Positions 26,401-38,800 of a DNA stretch of 64,000 nt are shown in pieces (the first letter of the stretch is position 1; the number at the start of each line of letters is the position of its first letter). The notes beneath the pieces are model-generated. The model had not been told where the DNA came from. It did no database searches and worked only from the letters and a program-made list of their open reading frames with translations. A program made the position numbers and the translations under genes. The DNA comes from Telmatactis stephensoni (taxonomy: Eukaryota > Cnidaria > Anthozoa > Actiniaria > Isophelliidae). Location of the stretch: positions 124,001-188,000 of the forward strand of contig JALIZF010001706.1 in the NCBI GenBank assembly GCA_029948255.1, read 5' to 3'.

Positions 26401-28130
26401 ATATTGAAGTTGTTGACGACCCGGGGAACCTCCCAAGTAAAAATATCGGGATGATCGCTGTAGTCAACAATGTGCCAAACCCTCCGCATTGGTGCAAAAA
26501 CGTTCAAGCAAAAGCTGAGTTTAGCAATTAAGTATAAGAAATATATTATTCTGCCGTTTATAATTGGTATTTTTTAGGGATTAAAATCTCAAAGCCACTC
26601 CCTTTTGCAAATAGACTTTAGGTATCTTTTGGGCGTTTATTTGAAAACTTCTATACAGTGGTAGCCCAGGGATTGGATTTGATTATTAATGTCATATATA
26701 TTAATCGTGTGATTGCTAAGAACAAGTCATTAGCAAACAATTTACTACAACTGTGACAGAGAAATCAAAACGAAATTTTCATAAGATTAACTTATTTAAT
26801 ATTTAAAGCTTTCCCTATCGAATCGTTAGATCTTTCCTCAATATTGGCCTGAACAAGATCCCATGATATGCAGAAGCATATTAGTCAAGCCAGTAAAGGT
26901 GGAATTTTTGGATGAAGTAGTTGCACGAGAATTTCATGTTATGGATTCTGTGGTAAGTAGCGTTGATAGAGTTGAAAAACTAGAAAGTATACGCCTAAAC
27001 AGGATTGTATAATGTAATTAAATTCTTATATTTATTTTTTGCAGAAAAGCCTATCGGTGCTTCACTTGCAGCACACACGATGGGCTGATAAAAGCATTCC
27101 TTCCAACCCCCAAAGTGTAATACGGCTGCTTAACGAGGTAGAGAGATCCCAGCAAAAGCTTGTTGGGAGTTCACCAATACTCGTTCACTGTAGGTATGTA
27201 AGATATTATAGAAAGTGAACTTTCAACTTTCACCCTGCAGAATTTCAATTCAGCTGAGTGTTTTCTGTAAAGAACAGTGACGCTTGACGCTTCTCAGGCA
27301 AGGAACTTAGAGAATGGAGAAAAACAGCTTAGGTAGAAGGGAAGAGGAAGTATCCCAAAACATGGGGGAGAAGGATGAGGATAAAACTGGTCTTGGAGGT
27401 GGAGGAGAAAAAGTAATAAGGATCGGAAGAGGGAGGAATTTGCTCGATAATTAGGAATCGGAGCACCACGTTTTTAATTTCTCTTAGCTACTTACAGGAC
27501 AAGGCTAAAATTCATAAGCAAAACAATCAGAAATTTTCGCTAAATGCATCTTGTGACAATAATCGCTCTATGTATCTCCTTTGGTTGCTTAATAAAGTAA
27601 GAAAGTTAAGAAAGTTAAATCCACAGTGAAAGTAACAGCGTCCAAGCGAAGCAATGGCACATGCGACGTCACAGCTTTGCTCGTAGCCAAAATTTGCTCG
27701 GTAGTTTAAATTTCATTGCATAATATTAACTTCAGATTTATAATTTTTTTTAATGAAACTCGAGAAATGAACAACTAATATGAACTGAGAAGAAATACAA
27801 AAAAGTGAAAGCAACTTCTAATCATCTTGCTTTTGTGATTGTCAGCAACGGTGTTGGTCGTAGTGGAACGTTCTGTACCATCGTCTCAACACTTGAGCGA
27901 GTCAAACAAGAACAAGTAGTGGACGTCTTTCAGACCGTTAAGTCTATTCGTACTAACAGACCTGGAGCAGTCCAGACTTTGGTAGGTGTAAAAAGACAAC
28001 TAAATATAAAGTAAGTTTCACGATTGTATTGATTTTATCTTTACATCAACAGATTCAATACAAGTTTTGCTACACCATCGTTAAAGAGTATCTGGACTCT
28101 TTCAGTGATTATGCTAATTTTAGAGGATGA
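14405..28130 (+). CDS. RPTP gene B: discoidin-FN3x4-TM-PTP-PTP receptor phosphatase
   Basis: Receptor tyrosine phosphatase predicted to remove phosphate from phosphotyrosine at the plasma membrane in response to an extracellular ligand. My 26 exons, all GT-AG, are: 14405-14480, 15419-15777, 16082-16223, 16952-17200, 17358-17428, 17508-17727, 17870-18163, 18265-18585, 19345-19468, 19996-20114, 20915-21033, 21605-21692, 21789-21871, 21959-21998, 22493-22590, 22688-22804, 23251-23402, 24112-24247, 24431-24580, 24662-24761, 25537-25610, 26258-26392, 26830-26952, 27045-27193, 27846-27981, 28053-28130. They total 3753 nt (1250 residues) with no frame break. Exon 1 gives a signal peptide ending near LLQEAEA; exons 2-3 give F5/8C ([10 protein letters not shown] to [11 protein letters not shown]); exons 4-8 give four FN3; exon 9 gives the membrane helix; exons 11-19 give D1 with [21 protein letters not shown] and [10 protein letters not shown]; exons 20-26 give D2 with [12 protein letters not shown] and [10 protein letters not shown]. 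The start was chosen because it opens the only signal sequence and splices in phase. Confidence 0.88.
15240..15323. mobile_element. 64 bp hairpin with 10 bp target duplication
   Basis: CCCATATCAT occurs at 15240-15249 and again at 15314-15323. Between them is a near-perfect palindrome, AGGCTCAGATTTC pairing with GAAATCTGAGCCT, with a TGCG loop. It sits in the intron between the signal and discoidin exons of gene B. The clean direct repeats show insertion, not simple palindrome formation. Confidence 0.75.
15921..16022 (-). mobile_element. tRNA-like SINE head
   Basis: The minus strand reads GGAGGCAGCATGATCGAGTG then GTTAGAGCG as A-box, and GAGCTCGAGTCCCCGC as B-box. It lies in the intron between the two discoidin exons of gene B. 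The body is short or absent. Confidence 0.6.
18796..18966. repeat. CAAA/CAGA-rich degenerate microsatellite
   Basis: The tract is built from interspersed AAACAAAC, AAGCAAGC and ACAGACAG units, in the intron between FN3-4 and the transmembrane exon of gene B. Confidence 0.85.
20482..20805 (+). mobile_element. tRNA-derived SINE, plus strand
   Basis: The head GCGCCGGCGTAGTGGTTGAG is followed by a GTTTAAGTCCCGG B-box. The body carries GATTTTTCTCCGGGTTCTTC-like sequence shared with the minus-strand SINE at 7139-7534, and the tail is a TTTGATTTGATTTTTTTTG tract. It lies in gene B's intron before the first D1 exon (20915). Confidence 0.75.
21090..21155 (+). mobile_element. tRNA-like SINE head
   Basis: GTAACTAAGTTGGATAGTGC resembles an A-box region, and GGTCCCGAGTTCGATCTGC carries a B-box-like GTTCGA core. 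The downstream body is not clearly delimited. It lies in a gene B intron between exons 20915-21033 and 21605-21692. Confidence 0.45.
25715..25815. repeat. GC-rich interspersed repeat (relative at 42478-42560, inverted)
   Basis: TACCGCAGCAAAACGACTGC, the TTTTCGCGG block and CACAGGAATCCCAAG match the reverse complement of 42478-42560 with about one change in five bases. It is in the intron between the first two D2-domain exons of gene B. No termini could be fixed. Confidence 0.55.
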
Positions 28131-28171
28131 TAATGATGATGATGATGACGATGAAGAAGATGATGATGATG
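28128..28171. repeat. (GAT)n microsatellite at the stop codon of gene B
   Basis: The stop TGA of gene B is the first unit of a TGATAATGATGATGATGATG run. Slippage here could shift the stop or extend the protein with acidic residues. Confidence 0.85.
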
Positions 28172-29810
28172 TTCTAACGGAAAAAGCCAGAGATCTAGAT
28201 TCAGTGCCCGGGACTGAAGCATCAAGCTAATGAAGAGAAAGCAGCTATTAAAAATTCCAGCCCCCTTTCCATAGACAACCTCTTAAAAACGTTCGGTTTT
28301 AAAGATGTTCGTTTGCAAACCAAAATGTTACTTTAACCCTGAGGTTCTTGTTGTATCCACGTTAGCAGAACTGTTCCCCTAAAACTCACGAAAGTACACT
28401 GCTTTAATTGTCTATCTCCTGTGCGTTGTGTGACGAACACTGCTAGTTGACCTTCAATATAAAACAATCACAAACGGCTAGCGTTGGCAATGATTATAAA
28501 ACTAACTGACTACAACAACACAAGTTTTAGAAATGTACATTTTATTCACTGAAATATATTGCTTTTTCAAACAATCACAAACAGTGTTAGCAATGATTAT
28601 AAAACTAACTGATTAAAAGTTTATGTACCGCTCCCTGGCAGCTAAAAGAGTCTTGATAAATATCTGACATAATTTGTCTTGTAATGCATAGAGAATGCAT
28701 AAATATATGTGGATTTAACTGAACTACTGAGAGTAGTCTGCGTAAAGAAAGCAAAATTTCGATTCACCAGAAATGTAGCGATATCGTGTGGCTTTCTAAA
28801 GAGATTTTACCTCTTTGAAGAGGAGAACATTGGAATGCAACTTTATATCGTCTAGATCTTGCTTCGATCGATCGCACAACGGCGATGAAAAACTCATAAA
28901 GGACATTGTCTTTCCTGAGAAATATCACTAAACAGTTCATGGCCTTGCTGAACACTTTCACGAATACAAAGCAGGATTCAGTGGATTCCCGGGTTATGAT
29001 AAATCTGAATAACAACGACAACTTTAGCTAGAAAACAAAGACTCCAATCGCGTGGTCAGCGATCATTCCAAGCATATTCCAAATCATCGTTCGCTCTACA
29101 TGTCTACATGCCAAATAATCGAGTTCAGAGCTGGTCTATAAACACGCCGCGCATGTGCAAGATTAGTGTCGCTGCTCGCTTCGCTCGCAGCAAAAATATG
29201 TAGTTTTGGGTTTCCTGTGGTATGGGTATGGACAAATGACGCGTCATGTAGTAGTGTACGATTCTATATCTTTTTTCGTAGATAGCACCGCATTTAGACG
29301 ATTGATCAGTTTTAGGATGAAGAATCCAAGAGCATTCCTGACATACTGATGGATAGCGACATTGTGTGTAGGGATCATGTTATACAACATTCCTTGGTTG
29401 GCTTAGTAACGAGTTTCACCCTTCCAATGACGGATGCTTACTTTTCTTTTTACTTTTTTTGATGTGCGTTTCAATTCAGATGAATTGACATCGAGTTCCT
29501 CTGTTGTTTACTAGGTTTAGTTATATAGAATTTATTACCGTTTTAAAATATCAGTAATAAAACTTTTATAAAAACCTTAATTTAGCCTTTTATTTGTAAA
29601 TATCAGTAATAATTTCACGGTTTTCCTATGATTGGGAAACTTATATACCGCACCTTAACTACTTTTATTTGAGGTTATTTGCATGTATATTTCATTTCCG
29701 TGTCGTAAGTGACAATCATTTACATTTTTCTGTTTCGTATCTATTATTTTGGAACTATATTATTAATTAAAATTGTTTCGTGTCAGCAAACAGAGTAAAG
29801 AGTTTTCAAC
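28172..29810. other. Intergenic stretch between genes B and C
   Basis: No gene is recognised. A direct repeat of about 50 bases, containing AATGATTATAAAACTAACTG, occurs near 28490 and again near 28594. An AATAAA is at 29556-29561, but it lies 1.4 kb past the stop. Gene C's promoter must lie here; I see no unambiguous TATA box. Confidence 0.4.
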
Positions 29811-32800
29811 ATGGATGCAGTGTTTTTGAGAACCTTGGCTTTGGGATTCTGTATCTTGGTATCATTACGAGACATGAAGATGTCTGCATCAACAGGTACA
29901 ATGCATGGGATTTTCGTCTAACGATGTTTCATGATACATAGAATGAAACTTTGGAAAAAAGGCACTCAAAGTTATATACATTTTGAAACAGCCTGAACGA
30001 TCAAAAAGAACGGCGCCACTATCAAAACAGTAAGACGTTCATGCGACATTGTAGAATAGTTTCCAGATCAACTGAATCAACTCTGAAACAATAGCTAGAT
30101 GAATTTTTTAGGATTTGTAACATTTATCAAATTAACACTATAAAAAACGGAATGTCACATAAAGACCAAACGCGAATGCACTTTCTATATTTTTCAGCTG
30201 AACTAATCTACGTCACACAACTCAAACCGTTAAAAGTATGTTCTGTCGGTTCGGTTCAGTTTGATACCAATTCTCTCACACTATCCTCTCTTCCCAAATG
30301 TTCTGTCTATATTCTCACCGCGAATATACGCCAGGTAGCAGATATATATTCCTTAAAAGAATTGAAAGTATAATTTTCACTAAATAATTTCATATCTGCC
30401 AAAACAGACTGATTCCATAAGTCGTAGTTTTCGCTCTTTGTAGTGTGTAAGCGACCACCACAGGAAGCCCAACTGAGGAGCGAACAGACCGACTAGGGCT
30501 TGTGGAATAAAACTAGCAAAAAATTCAAAAAGTATTCTTGGTGAGATATTGTCATGAAATGGCGATTGACAGATATTAAATTACGAAACTAAATGATTTA
30601 ATGACCATTGATTTTTTATTCCACGAAACTAATTAATAATCATGAGTCAGGCTCAATGCAAAAAGTGAAACTGGAGTTGACTTTTCTACTTTGCTGAAAC
30701 AAAATTGTAATATAATACACTTTCCCACTGTAGGGTGCATAGAAAGATCTTTTGTTGGAAAGAATAAGCTAAACATTCCTAACAGCAGTTTTACAGCCTC
30801 CTCGTATTTGTACGATTGGTATAGAAATGAAGGCAAGAAATCGGACGAACGTTATGTACCAAGTAGTGCGAGGCCGAATACCGGTTCATTGGGCTGGTCA
30901 CCAAGTGTACCAACACGTTATCATGATAATAAAAACGTACCGTGCATTTACTATACGAATAACGATTCCCTACAGATTGACCTTGGTGCTGTACGAGTTA
31001 TCACTGCTGTAGAAACACAAGGGTCAGGTAAAGCAGGAACTTCAGAGTGGGTGACACAATACAACTTGACGTTTAACAATAACACAAAGTCTTCTTCTAA
31101 GGGGGTGCCATACAAAGGCACCATATCCATCGACAAGGTAAAACACATCAACACAATTATATTATTATATATCTTTCAAAGAACCCTTTCAGAGGCGTGA
31201 TTTTTGCAGTCATTATTTTGTTATATTCTGGTTCGAAACACAAGATTTCAATTTCCGACTGCAAGTCTATCAAAGAAATGCATGATTATGCTCCGCATGA
31301 TTGTATTGTAGTGTTACTGAAAATAGATACGTCATTATTGTTTGTTTCAGCTGTACCAAGGCAAAATGAGCAGTAATATTGCAGTTCGTTATGATTTTTC
31401 AAACCCCCAGTCTGCCAGATACATCAGGTTTATACCAATAAAGTTTCATGGCTGCAAGACGATGAGAGTCAACGTTTATGTTGTAGAACAAGGTATTACT
31501 ATTTATGTGTATTACGTTCTATATAGGAATCCACATTCTAGCATGCAAAAGGTTTCTATCTTTTCACTACTTGGAATTTTAGTGCTATAGTAAGCGCTAT
31601 ATAAGTCTTTATTCCGCCCCATGTAAGGGAATCCGGAGTCCGGAGTCCGGAGTCCGGAATCTGGAATCCCCCAAAAATCATTGATTTTGGAATCCGGAAT
31701 CTAGCACTTGAAATCCGGAATCCAGAATCAGGCCATTTGAATCCATAAGACAGCTCTAGGATATCTTGAAATCTCGCATCATTCCCGATTCCCTTAAGGC
31801 GCTGTTACACGCTGAAACTTTTATCTGAAACTTGTGTCAATCGCCGATGCGAGACGAGTTTCATAATTAAGGGGTGTTACACGCTGAAATTTCGTCCTAA
31901 AATTTGTCTGCGACAGAGAAATTTCTGTTGCAGGAGTTAAAAGCAGTTCTACTTTTGTGAAACCATCTCGTGAAACCGACCGGGGAAAGTTTCAGCTTAA
32001 TGACCATGTTACACAGTGCAATGCGTTGTGAAACTTGTCTCGCACGGAATAAGGCCATTGAGGACAAGTTTCAGAGAAAAGGTTCAGCGTGTAACAGCAC
32101 TTTTACATGGGACAATTTATTGTTACTGTTATTGTTGTTATGCATCATTATCATGTATTGTTGCATTGATTGTAGAACCAAGTGTTGTTAAAGCCACGCC
32201 CTCAGAACGGTCCATACTAATATACTGGGCCATCACATGCATCAAAATAAAACGTCTCACCACTCGATTTATTGTTAATGTGACCAAGAAGGGAGTGTTT
32301 AATGTTGGATACGTCACAAGCTATAACATTACAGGTCTACAGCCATACACTGACTATGAAATACAAGTAAAAGCTGTAGAATATGAACTGTGGAGTCAAA
32401 CGTTGAAGATCAAAACTACTGTAGCAGGTAGGAATCCAATCTGTGTTATCTAAGATAAGGTTAATCGCGCTCCAGTTAAAATAATAGTTTTAAGTCAACG
32501 GCACGCTGTATGTTTAATATTCTGAGTTGATTTCTGTTACAAACAATTTTAGTACCGGATGTTGCTCCAGTGATTATTAAAGTGACTGATGATTCTTCGA
32601 CGTCGATACGCATAAAATGGAAGCAGGTAGCTACTGTACTTCTAGCTTATTATAAGTCCTCTACTTGTCAATGACTGGCGTAATTTTGTTTGCTTGTAAA
32701 TAAGTTGGAAACCTCTTTAGTTTTGCTTTTTCTTTTGTTTGATACTCAGTCAGTCTGGACATAATACTAAGAGACCATAATACTAAGAGAGCGAAACTCA

Positions 32801-35800
32801 GTATTGATGTCTGTGCGATGTTCGCGGCGACTAAGGCTATTTTTAGTAACTTCGCCATCGCGCGCGCAAGGCCCTCAGCCAATAGAATTTGCTTTTTGGT
32901 GTACGCGCGGAAGGGACCGTTTGAATTCTATTGTTTAAGTGCCTTGCGCGCGCGATGGCGAAGTTACTAAAAATAGTCTTAGGCGCCACGAACATTGCAC
33001 AAACATCAATGCTGAGTTTCGCTCTCTTAGTATTATGGTCTCTTGGTATGGAATAATTAAATTATTATATACTTCTGTTAAACGTTTATAAAACTACTGA
33101 TGAATTTTGTTCGTTGAACAAGCCTGAAAACCTGAAACTACTCCACGGTCCACTGAAAGGCTACAGAATCACATATACATCACAAGAAGGATCATCAAAA
33201 ACAATTGACGTGGGTGTGGTCAACACGTGGGTACTGACGTCATTAGAAAAGTACACGTGCTACACAATAACGGTGTCAGTCAAGAACACCAAGTACGTTG
33301 GTCCACCGAGTAAGGAAATGAAAATAAGGACGATGGAAGACGGTAAGTGTACAGTTTACAATTTACTATACATGCCACCGGATCATCTTACCAACATGAT
33401 CAAATCCTCAATCTTAATTTGGACATGATTTCAGCACCATCTTCTCCAAGAAATGTTCGTCATTCACTCATACCTGCAAAAGGCTTTGTTGGGCCAACCC
33501 TTGAGATCTCATGGGCAACACCTTATCACCAGAATGGTATTATTAGAAAATACACCATCATTTACAAATATAAAGATGCCAAAAGAGATTTAGCAGAAAC
33601 TAATATCAAAACAAAGAACGATCGTAACGTTGTCATAAATGTCACGATGATGGGCATATTGTTATACCATATCAGTGCGACCACAATAAAAGAAGGACCA
33701 TTTACACCTGGAAACGTGACTATTCCTGCTTATGGTAAGCAAACAATTACATAGTCATGCACTGACAAAAAAATGCAGTCCTAATTAGATCATCTCTTTC
33801 GGTACAGCACCATGGGCTTCACCAACAAATGTCTCTGTTACACTGTTAAACACCACGACAATTAATGTGTCTTGGCGACCTATTCCTGATGACAAAATGA
33901 ACTGCGACATCACCAAGTACGAAGTTAACTTGACCTTGTACGAAACAAGTTGTAATGATGAAATCTTATTGGACACAAGCAGTGCAGTACACGATGTTGC
34001 AGCGAAGGATACACATGTTGTGTTGCAAGGGTTGTCCTTACAGTGTTCAGTGTATGGTATATCAGTAAGAGGATACACAATGGCTGGACCAGGACCTTAT
34101 AGTAACACTGTTGATATAACCAAACGAGGTAAATTCCCATAGCATGCAGAGTTTATTTTATAAACTCGTAGGCAGACAGGTGGATATTGAGTTTACTTAG
34201 TCATCCAGGACATTGGTCTGTTGCTTGGTGTGGTTGATTGCCCGGAGGAATCCTGTACTATTAATATAAAAAAAGCTTGTTCCACGCCAATTGAAGTGCT
34301 ACCTTGAAATAAAAATTCCCTACAATCATATATGTGAGTCCTCTCCAGGGGGGTTGCTTAAATGGTTAGACAGTTAATTTATAATTAGCTCATTCGCCAG
34401 TTAGGTCCTCAGTAAAAGGGGAATTCATGGATATAAGAAGACGAGCATACAGCTAGGCAGTACTGACAGACAAACGCACAAACATAGAAAACCAGAGAAC
34501 ACTAGCAAATAAAATACAATCCTTGCCAAAAGTGTGGGCAAATGCACGCCGGGGGGGGGGGGGGGGGGGGGGGGGGGAGGGGGGGAGGAATCCGATCGGA
34601 AATGGACGGGGATGCTCCATCCTCCATCAACGATTAAATACTGAAAACAAAGATCGGATTGCACGACCATCAAATTGTTCGCATATAAATAGACACAATT
34701 GATCGCTTGATTGACTAAAATATGCAAAATGTTAAATTTAGTGTTTTTGAGTTGGTATCTTTTAGGGTAAAAACATGTATTGCCACGCCCACCCGGATAT
34801 GACTTTGGTACCTTTTAGGGGTCATTTTTAAAATTTCCGACGAGCATCCCCGCCCTCTTATATATAGGAGTCCCCCCTCCCCCCCCGGGAATGCACGTTT
34901 GCAATCATGGTGTGAAGACGAATAATGTCAAAAATAATGTGGCTGAAACATGTTATTTCCTATCTAGCTAGCTGATAGCCACAGTACGGGTCCACCAAAT
35001 GACTATGAATTTGGTGGTGGTTGGGGGAAGGGGGGTTATAGAAGTATGGTAACAAGAATTATTATAGCAAATCAAGGGATTGCTCAGCCCAAATATACTA
35101 AAACGATTGTAATGTACTGTTTGTTTTAGTTCACAGAGAACCGAGGACAACAACAAATCAAACCAGCAATATCATAGTTGGAGTTGTGGTAGTGCTTTGT
35201 CTACTTGTTATATTAGCAGTTGGGCTCATTATTCTGATAAAATGGTAAGAGGCGATTTGCCACCAAATTTAATTTTTAACCGGAAAATGTTCATAATAGA
35301 AAAACTTGTCCTTTTTTCATTTCCGCAGTCGCCGCAACCGACAGCAGAAGAATTTAGTTTCAGATATGTATTCTACATCCAGATGCAGAAGAGAATCCCA
35401 AAAAATTAGTCCTGTTACAAATGACGGTGAGCAAGAAATTAAAGAACTTTAAAGTACTTTGAATAAAAACATGTTTTTGCATAATTTAGTCCAGTTGCTG
35501 AGATTATGGGCACAGTACGTTTGCTGGCCGAAATATTATACAACAAAAATGGCAAAGATGTATCTTCTCTATGAATTGAATTTTCACTCGGAAAGATGTT
35601 ATAATTATTATGTGTGCTTTATCGAGTGTGAAATAGAACTCGGGAAAATTCCGAGCCTCATGCAGCGGCGTTTGAACCCACGACCGGAAATCCGAAGGTC
35701 GTGCGTTCAAACCCCGCTGAGGGCTCGAAATTTTTTCCGAGTTTTATTTCTCACTCGTTGAAGCACACACACATAATAATTCTATCTATCTTCTCGCGCG

Positions 35801-38800
35801 TTTATCTATTTCTCATCAAAATGTATGCTGACAAATACACATAAACTTTATAAGTATACAAAACAATCACAAGCCAACTAAGATATTCTGTATTGATAAG
35901 TTCGCAAACACGACATAGTATCTACCAATTATACACAGTAGCCACAAAATAACAGTAGCCTTAAAATCGGCACACAACTTGCATCTTCTTGATTGGTCTT
36001 TCAGCAGCAGCAGACGAAATCGACTACGTGAACGTTATCGACATATGTCCACTGTCAGTGTATAATATACAGTTTTTGACACCTAATGGAAATATTGATA
36101 AATGTAGTCTTAAAGTGGAATTCAAGGTAATAAAATAATTTTCAATGTGCTTTTAAGAATTAAACCTTCATGTCTTAACTAGTGATGCTACTCGAGTAGT
36201 TTTGCGTATTGATAACAAACTTATTTTTTGACCTCAGAGTATTTCAAATGCACCACGATATGGACGCACCTATGCAGAAACACCAAACAATAAAAAGAAA
36301 AATCGTTACAAAAACATTGTAACCTGTAAGTACTCTTTCCAAATTATGTCATTTGTTACTGTTTAGAAAACGGAAGGACAAGCCACATAAATTCAAATAG
36401 AGAAAGCATGACATCTGTTTTTCAGTGTAACGTAACTGTTTTATCAATACAGACGATCATTCTCGTGTTGTCCTGGAAGATGAGTACGAGAACAACAAAA
36501 CTGGCTCTGATTACATCAACGCATCGTTTATACGTGTAAGAATGATACCTATAAATTAATGAATCCTTTTAATTAGAATTGCTTAGCTCTTGAATGTGAA
36601 TTATCTACTTCTCTAATTCACAACTCTTGTCATATCTCAGGGATATAATGGCTCTCCAAGGACATACATTGCAACACAAGGTAACTTGAAACCCAAGGGA
36701 GGGTGGGAGGGGAGAACTTCGAATATATAGCTAATATGAATGTTCGGCGCGACAAAATCAGGTTCAGTTTTTAGACGGGTCCCTTGTTTGAGCTATGGCT
36801 ACTTGAAACATGTACCCATTTACAAATGTTCATTTTATCTTTTTATGGTAGTAGCGTTATCCTTATTTTTAATAACTGTATAATTTTAGGTCCTTTGCCT
36901 GATACTGTAAAGGACTTCTGGCAAATGGTTTGGCAACAAAATACTGCAACAGTAGTCATGCTTACAAACCTGGTTGAATTTGGAAAGGTATCAGTTTAAT
37001 ACATGTTTATTTTTTGAAAAAGAATGTCTCATTAAAAATATATTAACCTTTTTCTCATATTGCTATATTTAGAGAAAGTGTCATCAATACTGGCCTGAAG
37101 GAAGTGAACAATATGGAGACATCACGGTGACCAGACATCAAACACAAGTGTTCGCAGACTATGTCATACGGACTTTTACTTTGGCCTGCCAGGTAGGTAA
37201 TACAAAATTCACATGCTGATATATAATACACGCGATTCGATTCCATGTCCAGAGAGACTGAATCGATTCTGAAAAATCTGACACTTGCTGCTTTTGAATG
37301 GATTCTAATACATGTATATGTACTATAAGTAAATATGTAGAGTCAGTCGGTGTATAAGAAGAGTTGGATGGCCAACAACCTTAATAGCCAAACTTGCCGA
37401 GTTGGTTCAGAGAAGATGATGATGTCACAAGGAACTTGATATATAGGAATTAAAGTGAGTCAAGCGTGGAGTGACCAAGTCTAAGTACATACTAAGCTAG
37501 CTATAGAAGTAGTACAGCTAAGTATTGAAGAAAGCCGTAGGCCGAAACTTTCACTTCTTTTAATGAAGTCTTTAACCAGCAAGTTGTTCGATTGATGTTA
37601 TCACTTTAATTCCTACTTATAAGTGAATATGTATCTGATGTTTTCCAGATGGATAAGACAACAAGTCGCCGAGTACGTCAATTCCATTTTACTGCTTGGC
37701 CAGACAAGGGAATTCCTCAGCATGCTACTTCAATACTTGCATTTAGAAGACAAGTACACAAGGAGACGCCTGATAATGCTGGTCCAACAGTTATTCATTG
37801 CAGGTAGGTGATGCAATAAGAAGTAAAACACTGACCATTTTTCTTCGAAATAAGAGCTGTTAACAGGTTTTGCGTTTGATAATATCAAAATGCAGTTCAT
37901 GGAAAAGTATTTCTTATTTCAGTGCTGGTGTTGGAAGAACGGGTACCTACATAATGATTGATGCCATGCTTGAACAGGCAAAACATCGACAGACTTTGGA
38001 CATTTTCAAATACTTGAAAACTATCAGAGAAGACAGACCTCTCATGGTGCAGACAGAAGTAAGAAGCTCATTGAAAATAGCTAAGAAAAATTATAACTAT
38101 GAAGTTGCAGTCCATACGACTATAGAATACGAGCTTCTTAATTCTTCACATGCTGCAGGAAGACAATTTATGACTAAGAACTGAGTTAAGTTCACACAAG
38201 CTGTGAAACTTCTACGTTTTTCTCATAGGATCAGTACATATTTGTACATATGGCTGTGTACGAAGCACTGTCGTGTGGTAATACAGAAATCGAAGCTCAC
38301 AACCTGAGAACTACCATGAAGAATCTCTCAGCTGTGGATGAGCATAAAAACAAAACCGGCTTTGCACTTGAGTTTCAGGTAACGAAATAGTTGATATATA
38401 CAACAGAGTAAAGAAATAAATACTTGAAGGGTATTTTGATCTTTATTAATTTTATCTTTTTCAGCGTTTGGGAGTTCTTACAGAAAAAGGAGAAGAAGTA
38501 GCAGAGAAATGTACAATTGGACTGCAGCAGGAAAATGTCCATAAAAACAGATATCCTGATATCGTGCCTGGTAAATACAACAAAAACAGATAAACTATTG
38601 CTATAGATACTTAAGTTTGCGTTTTCATTATTGTGCTGATGGCTGGAGTAAACTGTTGAGGTAATAAGTACTTTTTTCCCCTGGAGATCAGAGGTTTTGA
38701 CTCACTGTCGGCTTTTTCAATTTATTTGATATCTATATTTTTAGGTCTAAGATCAGAAAGAGTCCTAAAAGTATATAGGATATTGTTTTTAATGAGTCTT

